A stretch of 64,000 nt of DNA from Thermoplasmata archaeon (GCA_003560595.1 PWKY01000088.1:1-64000); one strand, 5' to 3'; shown: positions 23,957 through 33,197, counted from the stretch's first letter. Notes: a model not told the origin generated them from the sequence alone. Program-made: numbers and translations.

Positions 23957-26518
23957 TCAAAACATATTTGCATTTGTTTCACTGAGTACGGGGGCAATAG
24001 AATCAAAACTGTTAGTGATCATTTCTGGATCCAAATCACATCCCTCCCAAGCAGAAAATAACTTGGCTAATTGTTCGATCTTTATTTCAGCGTCGTACCT
24101 ATGTAAACCTAATTCCGCACATGTTCTGGCGATAAGGTCTATATGGGAATCCGTTATATCCATTTGATTTATCAGATTACCTGCATACTTTATTTTCTCT
24201 ACGATCTCTTTATTTTTTACATCATAGTTATCTGTGTCTATGAATGAAGGTAGTAATGATTCGTATCCCTGTTTATTTATCACATATCCCAGGTGATCTT
24301 GTATCAACCTATTGAAATTTTCACCTTCATTCCGAGCGATGATCGATATCCTTACATCTATATCTCTGGAATACTCATTGTTTTTTACAGTGAAAGTGCC
24401 TGTTTTCAGGATATCGGAAATAAATTCAGCCACTTCGTCTTTCATATCCTTGATCGATTCGATTACAAATATACCTCGATTCGCCTTTACCAGAGTGTCA
24501 GAAGTCAAACAGTATTTAACTAAAAGTTCACCTCTGATCTCTTCTAAGCTTTCATCTCCTCTTATGCATACCCAGGGTAACCCAACCGTCTCAGTGCTGA
24601 TGGTTTTTCCCTTATATTTTAATGAACATTCGGGACACAGATCGATATCCGAAGGGTGACAATTCATACTGCATCCAATAGGTACTTGGATGTTTATAGG
24701 TAGGGAAGAAAGCATATCTACAGCTTGTCTAAAAGTCTCAAGAGAATATCCTTTTACAAGGGTCAATTTGATATTTTTCTTGTTTACAAGGGATAATGCT
24801 AGTTTTGTAAAGAGATATTGAGATAACGTTTCGTTATCATCTGATTTATCGATAACGAAATATTCCAATGAATCTTGAAGTACACCTAAGTTTACCGTGT
24901 CCATATCCTTTATCAATGCTTCTGCTCTCATCAAACTAAATAGGCGTTTTGAGGCCTCCTCATCTAATTCGTCTGAGATGATCTCGGTGATATATTCTGG
25001 TATTTCGATTGAAATTTTACCATTTATAAAATCATTTACCGCATTAATCTTTTCAATCCTTCTTTCTTCCAACCATATCTTGAAACGTGATGGATCAGAC
25101 TTCATTTTCTTTTGTGCCATCACTTTCCACATCTTACCCTGGATATCTTCTTTTTTTATCATTCTACGATATTTTACAGGTACGTTCGTGTTGATATCAT
25201 CAAGGAAAAGGAAAACGCCCCTTGGTTTAAAACGATAATATTCGGTGTATTCCTCGTTAGATACCTGACATCGCTGTGATCTAATACATTCTTCCAACAG
25301 ATCTGAAAATTTAGTATAAGCATTATCGTTTTCCACGAAGAGTAAACCATTATCTGCACGCATCAACAAGCCCGGGTCCACTATATATCTAACAAATAAT
25401 TCACCGTTTAAATCTTTTTCACTGTGGTCCTCTGAGATAACTCCATACCCCAAAGGTTTTTTTGAGGTACCAAAGGTATCGTTTTGAGTGTATCTACATT
25501 CTTTACATAGAGTATCGCTATCAGGAGAACAGCCGTAATGACAGTTGTTTTTCACGTCAACTTCTATTGGGGTTTCACTTAAAAGAGCGTTCACATGCTC
25601 TATTGCATTCGAATTGTAACCTGAGAATACGGTAAAGATCGGTTCTTGAGAAGCCAATGAAGCCAGTGCGGTATCAAGGATCTTCTCGATGTCCGCTTCC
25701 ATTTCAAGGTCTATATGTGAACCCTCTTCGTTAAAACCGATGGGGAGGTACTTACCATCAGTCCTCCGTACGATATCCTCACATATTGTGGATCGTTCAC
25801 CAACGTCGATTATAAGGGGACGTATACCCAGGTGATCCATCTCGTCGGATAGTCTAGAAAATTCTTCCTCGATCTTACCTCCCAAAAAAAGAGGAACATT
25901 TGCCCCTCCATCTGTTATGATCACGATGATGGGGACAAGCCAGGGCTCCTTTCTCATTATATCTTCGAGAATGTGAAGTCCGGTTTTGATTCCTGAAGAA
26001 AGAGGTGAGGTACCTCCAAAACCTATTGAATCTATGAGTGTTCTACCCTTTTCAATATTTGATGTAAATGGAAGAAGATAACTCGCATTTTCGCCTCCAG
26101 CGGTGATAACGGCGATCTTATCACGTTTCTTATAGGTATCTAAGAATATCTCGTCTAAACATCTTTTAGCAACGGCCAGTTTACCGCCTTCCATCATAGA
26201 GCTGCTAGTATCTAGTATGATGAGGGTATGCGTGGATATCTTCTTCCTTTTGACTTTGATCCTATAGTCACGTTTAGATATCCTTACATCCCCATGTTTA
26301 GAGTGTGATAGTGCTGAAAGGATAGTAGGTATCAGTGCAATATCTCCGATCTCTTCTGAAGTAGGTATGCGATATCGTATGCACTTTCCTTGCCCGCCTG
26401 TTGTTAATATATCCGTTCTTTTTCCGGAAGGAAGTTCGCAGAAATAAATTTGCCTTCTCTTCTGTTTGGCGAGGGAATCTAGTATATTACCGATGTCCTT
26501 ACTTTTGACTATGTCTAT
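23957..26518 (-). CDS. ChlD-like VWA protein with two degenerate ChlI modules; no standard start codon
   Basis: The frame is open from 26521. The first ATG (26197) falls inside the VWA domain, just after its MIDAS motif D-T-S-S-S. The preceding 107 codons resemble the region before the VWA in ChlD proteins (D-I-A-L, then D-Y-R-I-K-V-K-R) and contain no ATG, GTG or TTG. An ideal GGGAGGG site stands 8 nt before an ATA codon at 26518, so I take 853 residues from there; a sequence error (ATG read as ATA) is the alternative. VWA ~95-285 with MIDAS D103-x-S-x-S107, T170 and D203. Two ChlI-like modules follow, each keeping a C-x3-C-x7-C-x2-C motif (326/330/338/341 and 616/620/628/631) but no Walker motifs. 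It is the third gene of the 28459-to-23166 operon. Confidence 0.8.
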   Translation of the reverse strand: MDIVKSKDIGNILDSLAKQKRRQIYFCELPSGKRTDILTTGGQGKCIRYRIPTSEEIGDIALIPTILSALSHSKHGDVRISKRDYRIKVKRKKISTHTLIILDTSSSMMEGGKLAVAKRCLDEIFLDTYKKRDKIAVITAGGENASYLLPFTSNIEKGRTLIDSIGFGGTSPLSSGIKTGLHILEDIMRKEPWLVPIIVIITDGGANVPLFLGGKIEEEFSRLSDEMDHLGIRPLIIDVGERSTICEDIVRRTDGKYLPIGFNEEGSHIDLEMEADIEKILDTALASLASQEPIFTVFSGYNSNAIEHVNALLSETPIEVDVKNNCHYGCSPDSDTLCKECRYTQNDTFGTSKKPLGYGVISEDHSEKDLNGELFVRYIVDPGLLMRADNGLLFVENDNAYTKFSDLLEECIRSQRCQVSNEEYTEYYRFKPRGVFLFLDDINTNVPVKYRRMIKKEDIQGKMWKVMAQKKMKSDPSRFKIWLEERRIEKINAVNDFINGKISIEIPEYITEIISDELDEEASKRLFSLMRAEALIKDMDTVNLGVLQDSLEYFVIDKSDDNETLSQYLFTKLALSLVNKKNIKLTLVKGYSLETFRQAVDMLSSLPINIQVPIGCSMNCHPSDIDLCPECSLKYKGKTISTETVGLPWVCIRGDESLEEIRGELLVKYCLTSDTLVKANRGIFVIESIKDMKDEVAEFISDILKTGTFTVKNNEYSRDIDVRISIIARNEGENFNRLIQDHLGYVINKQGYESLLPSFIDTDNYDVKNKEIVEKIKYAGNLINQMDITDSHIDLIARTCAELGLHRYDAEIKIEQLAKLFSAWEGCDLDPEMITNSFDSIAPVLSETNANMF

Positions 26519-27678
26519 GTTTTACTCCCTCCCATATCAGTGCGGTTTCGGATCGAAAGCAAAAGTAAAGCTTTCATCACTTTCTTAGTATAAACCGGTT
26601 CGCCTTCTTTCCGATCCCAAGCTTTAAGCCGATCTCCATCGACACCTTCTATAAGATTTATGGAATTGATTATGACCTTTTTACCGTAATCAGAAATCTT
26701 ATCCGAAACGATAGCCGCTATGAGCAGTATCTTTCCACGGACCAATAAGATTTCGGTCCCGTCCGATGTTTTTATCAATTTAGGTGTGTTCGGCTTGAGT
26801 TTCTTACCACTTCTAATGTGATCACGTATTTCACTGACTATATTTCTAGCAGAGATCACTCCTCTTTTAGGTGAATATTTATGCTTATACCACTTCATCA
26901 AAAGCATCCCTTTACCATGGAATAAAAATAGATCATCTATCGGCATCACCTTTGACATAGTCTTTTCCACTGGACGAGAAACCTTTACACTCTTCCTTTC
27001 GACTTTATCCGAGGCATCCTTAACGAATTCTGAAACGAAGAACTCTTCTTGATATACCCTTTTTAGGTCCTCAACTTCCACTATTATCGGATCAAGATCA
27101 TCTGCCTCATTTATTTGTTCTAGTAGTTCATTGATACTATCTTCCAGCGGTTCGATCCTCATATCCTCAAGTTCATATCTTAGATCACGTGCTTTCAATT
27201 TGTTCAAAAATTCTTGGTAGCGTTTTTGCCATCTGTCTCTTTTTTCCAAGTTGAATGATAGATCAAGAAGTTCTTCTGCTTCATCGACGTATTCCGCTAC
27301 ATTTTGGCATATGATATCGTCTCGTATAGCTCTAGATTCAGTAATCCATTTTTGATACTTATCGATAATTGCCTTTCTATTTTTAGCTTTATCTAGTTCC
27401 TTCTCTAATGGTTTAATATGATAACCTTCGGCAGCCCATTCAAGGACCTGAGACTCGATTTTGTCGTCTTTTCCACTACTCGATATTTCAACGGTATCAA
27501 AATCTTCGAAATATTCAAACACACCATTTATCGCATCTTTACTTAGACCGAGTGCTACAAGATCTTTTTTCTTTAGCTCGGCAAGATCATTCATAGAACT
27601 TATGCCGGAATCTACTAGGGTCTGTGCACGTTTCTCGCCGATACCTCTGATTTTCTTTAGATCATTTTTAACATCCAT
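26515..27678 (-). CDS. Helix-hairpin-helix protein with C-terminal roadblock/longin-like sensor domain
   Basis: 387 residues. Residues ~4-55 are a helix-hairpin-helix pair (I-R-G-I-G-E-K-R-A-Q-T-L, then a second L-V-A-L-G-L-S hairpin) of the kind that binds DNA or protein. Residues ~60-240 are helical and charged. Residues ~245-365 match the sensor domain seen in the proteins at 19496 and 29129 (D-D-L-F-L-F-H-G-K-G-M-L-L...I-L-L-V-R-G-K-I-L-L-I-A-A-I-V). It starts 4 nt after the KaiC-like gene with a GAGGTGA site overlapping that gene's stop. Its own stop overlaps the apparent start region of the VWA gene. It belongs to the coupled four-gene operon. Confidence 0.72.
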   Translation of the reverse strand: MDVKNDLKKIRGIGEKRAQTLVDSGISSMNDLAELKKKDLVALGLSKDAINGVFEYFEDFDTVEISSSGKDDKIESQVLEWAAEGYHIKPLEKELDKAKNRKAIIDKYQKWITESRAIRDDIICQNVAEYVDEAEELLDLSFNLEKRDRWQKRYQEFLNKLKARDLRYELEDMRIEPLEDSINELLEQINEADDLDPIIVEVEDLKRVYQEEFFVSEFVKDASDKVERKSVKVSRPVEKTMSKVMPIDDLFLFHGKGMLLMKWYKHKYSPKRGVISARNIVSEIRDHIRSGKKLKPNTPKLIKTSDGTEILLVRGKILLIAAIVSDKISDYGKKVIINSINLIEGVDGDRLKAWDRKEGEPVYTKKVMKALLLLSIRNRTDMGGSKT

Positions 27679-27682
27679 GATC

Positions 27683-28459
27683 TCACCTCTTCAATACCTC
27701 GAAACGACCGTTATCAAATATCAAAGGCATGAAACCTCTTTTATGGTCGGTCTGTCGCATCTTTACCACTTTTAGGTAAATGTTTGTGCCGGATTCCATC
27801 TCTTCTGCTTTTAGGTGTAAGATACCATCTGAAAGGAAGTCTTCTACACCATAGATACCATAAACGTCTTTACCCTTTGGTATCTCGGATATAAGGAAGG
27901 TAGTTAGACCTATGTCCCTAAGACCTTCGAAGAAGTAAAAAAGATCCTTCCTCGGTGTATCAAATTCGTTCACTGCATAAAGTGCGGCCAAGGAATCGAA
28001 AGCGAGTATTTCGCAGCCAAAGGCGTCTTTGTACTTCTTGATCACTTTTAATATCGATCCGAGCCAATCTATATCCTCTTCTTTACCGGCTTTACCTGTA
28101 TCTTTTCTTACCTTTGCCAGGTCGATTATAACAGGATTAGACATGCCTTTCAAAGGCATACCTAGATGTCCGATGTGTGTAATTATGCTCTCTTTACCCT
28201 GTTCTAACGAGATATACATACCCTTTATCTTATGTTTTTTATAAGCGTTGTAGAGTATGCTGAATGAGAGAGATGTTTTCATGGAACCGCTGTTCCCGGC
28301 AACCAACACTATGAAACCTTCTGGAACTCCGCCTTCCATTTTCGGATCCAATCCTTTTACTTCGGTTGGTATCCTTTTAATCCCTATGTCGCTAGAATCT
28401 TTTTTCTTAAAAGTCCTTTTTCTCTTATCCGTATCTGTTTTCTTTGTACTCCATGCCAA
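27683..28459 (-). CDS. KaiC-like RecA-fold ATPase, single domain
   Basis: 258 residues. After a basic 30-residue N terminus come G-L-D-P-K-M-E-G-G-V-P-E-G and the Walker A variant G-N-S-G-S-M-K-T (55-62), a G-x-S-G-x-M-K form common in archaeal KaiC-like proteins. Walker B is C-E-I-L-A-F-D-S-L. The C-terminal part matches single-domain KaiC-like ATPases often found beside archaeal signalling proteins. It is the first gene of the operon that continues with the HhH-sensor, VWA and degenerate ChlI genes. It probably acts as an ATP-driven switch for that system; this is inferred from linkage. Confidence 0.85.
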   Translation of the reverse strand: MAWSTKKTDTDKRKRTFKKKDSSDIGIKRIPTEVKGLDPKMEGGVPEGFIVLVAGNSGSMKTSLSFSILYNAYKKHKIKGMYISLEQGKESIITHIGHLGMPLKGMSNPVIIDLAKVRKDTGKAGKEEDIDWLGSILKVIKKYKDAFGCEILAFDSLAALYAVNEFDTPRKDLFYFFEGLRDIGLTTFLISEIPKGKDVYGIYGVEDFLSDGILHLKAEEMESGTNIYLKVVKMRQTDHKRGFMPLIFDNGRFEVLKR

Positions 28460-28582
28460 GTGGATCCCCTTATGGGTGAAGCTATAGCAGTATTTGGAAC
28501 TTTTGGTGATATATCCGATTTATAATTTAAGATGTAGGATACCGATCCATAACATATTATTCTCTATATCTTTCTAAGCAAT

Positions 28583-29029
28583 TTAGATCGGTTTGACCTC
28601 TACATCTACACTCCTTCCAAAAGTATCGTCCACAGGACACCTTCTTTGCACCTGCGCGACGAACTCAGGTATCTTATCTTCGGGGATGCCCTTTATATCT
28701 TTTATTTCCACCTCTACCTTCTGAAGGCCCGGCATCACATCAATATCTCCACCGACACCCCTAGGGTCAAGTCCTGCGTTGATCTCTAGTTGAAAATCTT
28801 CTAATTCAAAGCCCATCTCTTTGGCGACTATAGTTCCGGTGAAATCCAAACAACCTCCAAGAGATGCCAGCAGTACTTCGATGGGATTAGGCCCTTTGTT
28901 CGTCCCTCCCATCGCCTCTGGTTCATCGATGGTTATTGAGAAATCCCTCATCTTCGCTTCGCATTCAAATCCGGATTTCTTCCCGACCACTACTTTGAAG
29001 TTTTTTAAGCGTTTCTTATCTCTGACCAT
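28583..29029 (-). CDS. OsmC/Ohr family protein
   Basis: 148 residues, normal for the family. It shows the OsmC signature P-N-P-I-E-V-L-L-A-S-L-G-G-C with the first redox Cys at ~60, and the second Cys at ~131 in R-R-C-P-V-D-D-T. Known OsmC and Ohr proteins reduce organic or fatty-acid hydroperoxides using this pair in the cytoplasm. It is monocistronic and divergent from the large AAA-TPR gene, with 99 nt between the two starts. It is probably an oxidative-defence gene unrelated to the AAA+ block around it. Confidence 0.92.
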   Translation of the reverse strand: MVRDKKRLKNFKVVVGKKSGFECEAKMRDFSITIDEPEAMGGTNKGPNPIEVLLASLGGCLDFTGTIVAKEMGFELEDFQLEINAGLDPRGVGGDIDVMPGLQKVEVEIKDIKGIPEDKIPEFVAQVQRRCPVDDTFGRSVDVEVKPI

Positions 29030-29098
29030 TTTATCAGCCTTCTAATGATTTCTTTTTATTTAGTCTCTTTTAGTCTATCCGATCATATTACAAAATCC

Positions 29099-29108
29099 TT
29101 TTTAATAT
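29099..29108 (+). promoter_or_regulatory. TATA box deciding the start of the AAA-TPR gene
   Basis: TTTTTAATAT is centred 25 nt before the ATG at 29129, the usual archaeal TATA-to-start distance for a leaderless transcript. A longer in-frame ATG at 29045 lies upstream of this box and would not be transcribed from it, which supports 29129 as the true start. Confidence 0.65.
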
Positions 29109-29128
29109 CCCGAACAATACGATGCTTG

Positions 29129-32100
29129 ATGATAAACGCCCTAGAAGAACCAGAGATGATAGGGAGGGGCCACGAACTGTCAGTTCTGAATGACAAGTTC
29201 CAGTCTACTTTAAAAGAACGGGGTAACACGGTATTCATCGCCGGGGAAGCGGGTATCGGTAAGACTAGATTAGTTTCTGAGCTTATCGGTCATGCTGAAA
29301 AAGAAGGGGCACAGGCGATAAAGGGTTGGTGTCTTGCAGGGAATTTAGAGCCCTTGATGCCGGTTAGAGAGGCCTTACGGAACGCGGGGCTTTATCATCT
29401 AGTCTCCGGAAAGCCACCGCCTAGAGTTATCTCTGCCTATCTAATACATGCCGGAGGTATATTGGTTTCCAAGGCAGAACGGAAAACATCCGAACTTGAT
29501 GGTGATATATTCGCCTCTATGCTGGATGCCGTCGGTAACTTCGTAACAGACTCACTTTCCATGATGGGTAAAGGGGGAACAGGTTTGAACGAGATAGGAT
29601 ATGGGAAGTACACCATATTGATAGAGACTTTAGAAAGTACATCATTAGCCTGCGTTATCGAAGGAACTCAGAATGAGTTTTTAATCGATGACATGCAGCG
29701 GATGTTAAGAGAGATAGGAAGTCGATTGGATGATTGGGATGGCGATACCTCGAAGGTAGAGGACCTAGAAGAAAGCGTATCATGGTTCATCTCGTCTAAA
29801 AAATATGACGGTGAATTCCTCGTAGATGATCCAAAGCTGAAACAGGAAAACCTGTTCGACAACGTGTTGATGGGAATACAAAGAGCGGCGACTGAGAATC
29901 CTTTGATACTGTTCATAGACGATCTTCAGTGGGCGGATCAAACGACTCTTAATTTACTCCATTATCTCGCCAGGAACACTCGTGAAAATAGGGTTCTTAT
30001 CCTAGGTACGTATCGTCCCGAGGATGTTCTGAAGCTTCCAAACGGTCGCTCGCATATGCTTGAACTAACCATGCAGAATATGAGCAGAGAAGATTTGCTC
30101 GAAAACATAAATCTTCAACGCCTAGGTGTTGAACACACGGGCAAAGTGATCAGATCTGCTTTGGGTAGTAAAATATCCGATCTAGAATTCGTGGAAAAAA
30201 TACACGAGGAAACAGGTGGAAATCCTTTTTTTATCCTTGAAGTTATGAAACTATTATCTGAAGATGGATCCATATCCATTAACTCGGAGGATGGATTCAC
30301 GTGCTCTGAACACATCGGCGATCTGAACATACCGTCAAAAGTATACGACGTCATCAAACGACGTTTGAACCGTTTAAAAGAGGAACAAATAGATATACTG
30401 GAGTGCGGTAGCATAGAAGGGGATGTATTTCGATCCGAAGTCGTCGGCAGGGTGTTAGAATTAAATCGTTTGAAGCTTCTCAAAGATCTAAGTGAAATAG
30501 AAAATAAGCATAAACTGATCCATTCTATGGGTAAAAAGTACCACTTCGATCATGCTAAGATATCGGAGGTACTTTACAACGGTATGATGGAGGAATTAAG
30601 ACAAGAATATCATAGACTCGTGGGCGATACCATAGAAGATATCTACCAAGAGAGCATCGAAGAGGTAGTTAACGAATTGGCCCACCATTATTACAAGGCA
30701 AGTGATGAAAAGGCGCCACAGTACTTGATACAAGCAGGTGATAGGGCAAAAGAAAGTTATGCAAACGCGGAGGCTTTACATTTATACGAGCTCGCTTTAG
30801 ATATCTTTGAAGATGACAAAAAGGTCGTTATGGTCTCAGAAAGTATAGGGGATGTTAAAGAGCTGATGGGTTTTTACGATGATGCTATCGATCTTTTCCA
30901 ACGTGCTGCGGAACTCACAAAAGATATAGAGACTAAAGCAAGGAACCTTAGGAAGACCGCCGAGGTATATCATAAGATGGGAGACATAACTCAGTCTGAA
31001 GATGTGATCAAAAAGATCAAAAGTTTTTTCGTTACTAACCGTGCTGCGGAACTCGGAAGGATATCCGTTCTCGAAGGAGATATCAATTATAGAAAAGGTA
31101 ACTTGGATAGAGCTATGAAACTACTTTCCGAATCCATCGATATATTTAACGAAGTAGGAGGAGATAAAGATATGGGTAACGCACTACGTACCGCAGGAAA
31201 CATACACCTCTACAGAGGAGAGGATGATAAGGCACTAGAGCAGTATGAAAAGAGTTTGACCGTTATGAAAAATATCGGAGATATGGCGGGCATCGCTGCA
31301 GCACTGAACAATATCGGGATAATAAGCCTAAATACTAGTGATTGGGAAAGTGCGTTAGAATTATACCAAGGGAGCTTGGAGATCGAGGAAAAAATAGGAA
31401 ACAAATGGGGGATGGCTCGATCTCTAAATAATATAGGTATAGTCTTACGTAATAAAGGAGAATATGACAGAGCGTTGGAACTCTACGGTCGCAGTTTGAG
31501 CATAAAGGAAAAAATAGGCGATAGACAGGGTATAGCAGATTCTCTTAACAATATCGGCCGTGTCCATCGCTCTAAAGGGGATTTAAAAAAGGCCCTCGAA
31601 CTTTATCGTAAGAGTTTGAGTATCTATGAAGTAATAAGCAATATACAGGGTGTGTCAACCTCCCTCAATAATATAGGGGAATTGTTGTTCGATACAGGTG
31701 AGATGGAACAAGCATTGGAATTCCACCAGCGCTGTTTAAAGGTAAGAAAGGATTTAGATAACGAATGGGGGATTGCTCAATCACTCAACCACATAGGATC
31801 GATATTGAGGAATAAGTGTGAGCTAGATAAGGCACTAGAATACTTCGAGAACAGCCTTAAGATCAAAGAAAAGATAGGAGACAAACCGGGTATAGCAACA
31901 TCGGTCACCGATATAGGTAACATATATCTCGATAAAGGGGAGCTAGATAAGGCTTTAAATTTCCATAAGCGTAGTTTAGATATCAAGGAAAGCATAGGTG
32001 ATAAAAAAGGTGTTGCATTGTCAAATGATAATGTGGGTTTAGTACTGTATCATAAAGGTGTGATGGATGAAGCTTTGGATCACTTTGAAAAGAGCTTAAA

Positions 32101-32644
32101 GATCAGAAAAAAGATCGGAGACTGGTGGGGGGTAGCACGAGCTCTAGATAATATCGGTAATTTATATATAATCAGAAACGAATTTGATGAAGCGCTGAAG
32201 GTTTTTAAACGCAGTCTAGATATAGATAAAAACATAGGCGATAAAAGATATACCGTTCACACATTATGTGGGCTAGCCCATGCGAACTTAGGGGTCGGTA
32301 ATATTCAGCGTGCCATGGAATTAGTCGAACAGTCTCTAGATATCTCTTTAGAGATCGGTGCTAAAGCGGAGGAGGGATTAAGTCGTAAGGTGATGAGTAT
32401 GATCTACCGTGAGGATGGTGATTTAAATAAAGCCCAAACCGAGCTTGAAATTACAAAAGAAATAATGGAAGAAGTTGGAGATAAAAAACAGATGGCGATG
32501 TTGGATCACGAATATGGTTTACTTCTGAGGGCCATGGGAGATGAAGTGGAAGCTCGTAAAAAAATACAGGAAGCTTTGTCTCAGTTCGATGCTATGGGTA
32601 TGAAATTGTGGAGTGAAAGATGCGTTAGTTTTTTACAAGAGTGA
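29129..32644 (+). CDS. AAA-TPR signalling protein with inserted roadblock/longin-like domain
   Basis: 1171 residues. Residues ~10-60 begin an AAA_16/STAND-type ATPase (I-G-R-G-H-E-L, Walker A G-E-A-G-I-G-K-T at 39-46). Between Walker A and B, residues ~98-210 hold the predicted sensor domain (V-I-S-A-Y-L-I-H...D-I-F-A-S-M-L...W-D-G-D). Walker B follows (L-I-L-F-I-D-D-L-Q-W-A-D, ~259-270), then a P-S-K-V-Y-D-V-I-K-R-R winged-helix region. From ~690 to ~1150 there are about eleven consecutive 40-residue TPR units (A-L-x-x-Y-x-x-S-L, K-I-G-D-K), visible as a 120-bp DNA periodicity. It probably couples a signal to nucleotide-dependent assembly. It is the intact paralogue of 19496-20977. Confidence 0.85.
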   Translation: MINALEEPEMIGRGHELSVLNDKFQSTLKERGNTVFIAGEAGIGKTRLVSELIGHAEKEGAQAIKGWCLAGNLEPLMPVREALRNAGLYHLVSGKPPPRVISAYLIHAGGILVSKAERKTSELDGDIFASMLDAVGNFVTDSLSMMGKGGTGLNEIGYGKYTILIETLESTSLACVIEGTQNEFLIDDMQRMLREIGSRLDDWDGDTSKVEDLEESVSWFISSKKYDGEFLVDDPKLKQENLFDNVLMGIQRAATENPLILFIDDLQWADQTTLNLLHYLARNTRENRVLILGTYRPEDVLKLPNGRSHMLELTMQNMSREDLLENINLQRLGVEHTGKVIRSALGSKISDLEFVEKIHEETGGNPFFILEVMKLLSEDGSISINSEDGFTCSEHIGDLNIPSKVYDVIKRRLNRLKEEQIDILECGSIEGDVFRSEVVGRVLELNRLKLLKDLSEIENKHKLIHSMGKKYHFDHAKISEVLYNGMMEELRQEYHRLVGDTIEDIYQESIEEVVNELAHHYYKASDEKAPQYLIQAGDRAKESYANAEALHLYELALDIFEDDKKVVMVSESIGDVKELMGFYDDAIDLFQRAAELTKDIETKARNLRKTAEVYHKMGDITQSEDVIKKIKSFFVTNRAAELGRISVLEGDINYRKGNLDRAMKLLSESIDIFNEVGGDKDMGNALRTAGNIHLYRGEDDKALEQYEKSLTVMKNIGDMAGIAAALNNIGIISLNTSDWESALELYQGSLEIEEKIGNKWGMARSLNNIGIVLRNKGEYDRALELYGRSLSIKEKIGDRQGIADSLNNIGRVHRSKGDLKKALELYRKSLSIYEVISNIQGVSTSLNNIGELLFDTGEMEQALEFHQRCLKVRKDLDNEWGIAQSLNHIGSILRNKCELDKALEYFENSLKIKEKIGDKPGIATSVTDIGNIYLDKGELDKALNFHKRSLDIKESIGDKKGVALSNDNVGLVLYHKGVMDEALDHFEKSLKIRKKIGDWWGVARALDNIGNLYIIRNEFDEALKVFKRSLDIDKNIGDKRYTVHTLCGLAHANLGVGNIQRAMELVEQSLDISLEIGAKAEEGLSRKVMSMIYREDGDLNKAQTELEITKEIMEEVGDKKQMAMLDHEYGLLLRAMGDEVEARKKIQEALSQFDAMGMKLWSERCVSFLQE

Positions 32645-32646
32645 TC

Positions 32647-33129
32647 TCAACGAAATCGATCGTCCGATTTCTTTTCGTTAACTTCTTTTGCCCTTTTGTT
32701 GAGCCAACCCGTACTAGTCACCTCTCTATGGTCAAATTCGGGAACATACGGCTTGATATCTAGTATAGGTGTTCCATCGAGCACATCGATGTCTTTTATG
32801 TTGATCCTGCTTCCATCGACATCGATCAATCTGACTATGGAAAAGCCGATGGGATTCGGCCGTTTTGGGGCTCTGGTAGAAAAAACACCCCTTCTTTTTT
32901 TATCTAAAAAGGGTTCAACGGTCAAAGAGTAATTCTCAGACTTGTGAAAATGATAGATCAATATTATATGTGAGAAACCATCGAGATCCTTTAGTCCCTC
33001 GGTAAATTCAGGTTTAATTTCTAAAACTCCTTCTATACCTTCGGCACCCGTCGGTTGTATAGGCATTCCTTTTATATCATTGAATGGAGAATGGATGGTT
33101 CCGATGGGTTCGTAGCTGACCTTCTTCAT
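32647..33129 (-). CDS. trmO: tRNA (adenine(37)-N6)-methyltransferase TrmO/TsaA
   Basis: 160 residues, a typical length for archaeal TsaA-like proteins. It has the diagnostic start Y-E-P-I-G-T-I-H-S-P-F, the L-D-G-F-S-H-I-I-L-I-Y segment and the signature R-G-V-F-S-T-R-A-P-K-R-P-N-P-I-G. The family uses SAM to methylate N6 of t6A37 in tRNAs that read ACY codons. It is convergent with the AAA-TPR gene, 2 nt apart, and lies just upstream of the tRNA-Val locus on the opposite strand. The substrate in this archaeon is inferred from the family. Confidence 0.9.
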   Translation of the reverse strand: MKKVSYEPIGTIHSPFNDIKGMPIQPTGAEGIEGVLEIKPEFTEGLKDLDGFSHIILIYHFHKSENYSLTVEPFLDKKRRGVFSTRAPKRPNPIGFSIVRLIDVDGSRINIKDIDVLDGTPILDIKPYVPEFDHREVTSTGWLNKRAKEVNEKKSDDRFR

Positions 33130-33197
33130 ATTGATATGCTATTCAAAAAAGATATAAAAATTTTCTTGGCGAAAGAGATAAATAATCATCGATAACT

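Noticed and set aside
16349-26518. Chlorophyll or cobalamin magnesium/cobalt chelatase genes
   Set aside because: ChlI- and ChlD-like domains are present, but no large subunit (ChlH/CobN) or tetrapyrrole genes occur, several subunits are catalytically dead, and one is membrane-anchored.
31090-32600. DNA tandem repeat of about 120 bp
   Set aside because: The periodicity is the coding signature of 40-residue TPR units; nucleotide identity between units is low, so it is not a separate DNA repeat element.
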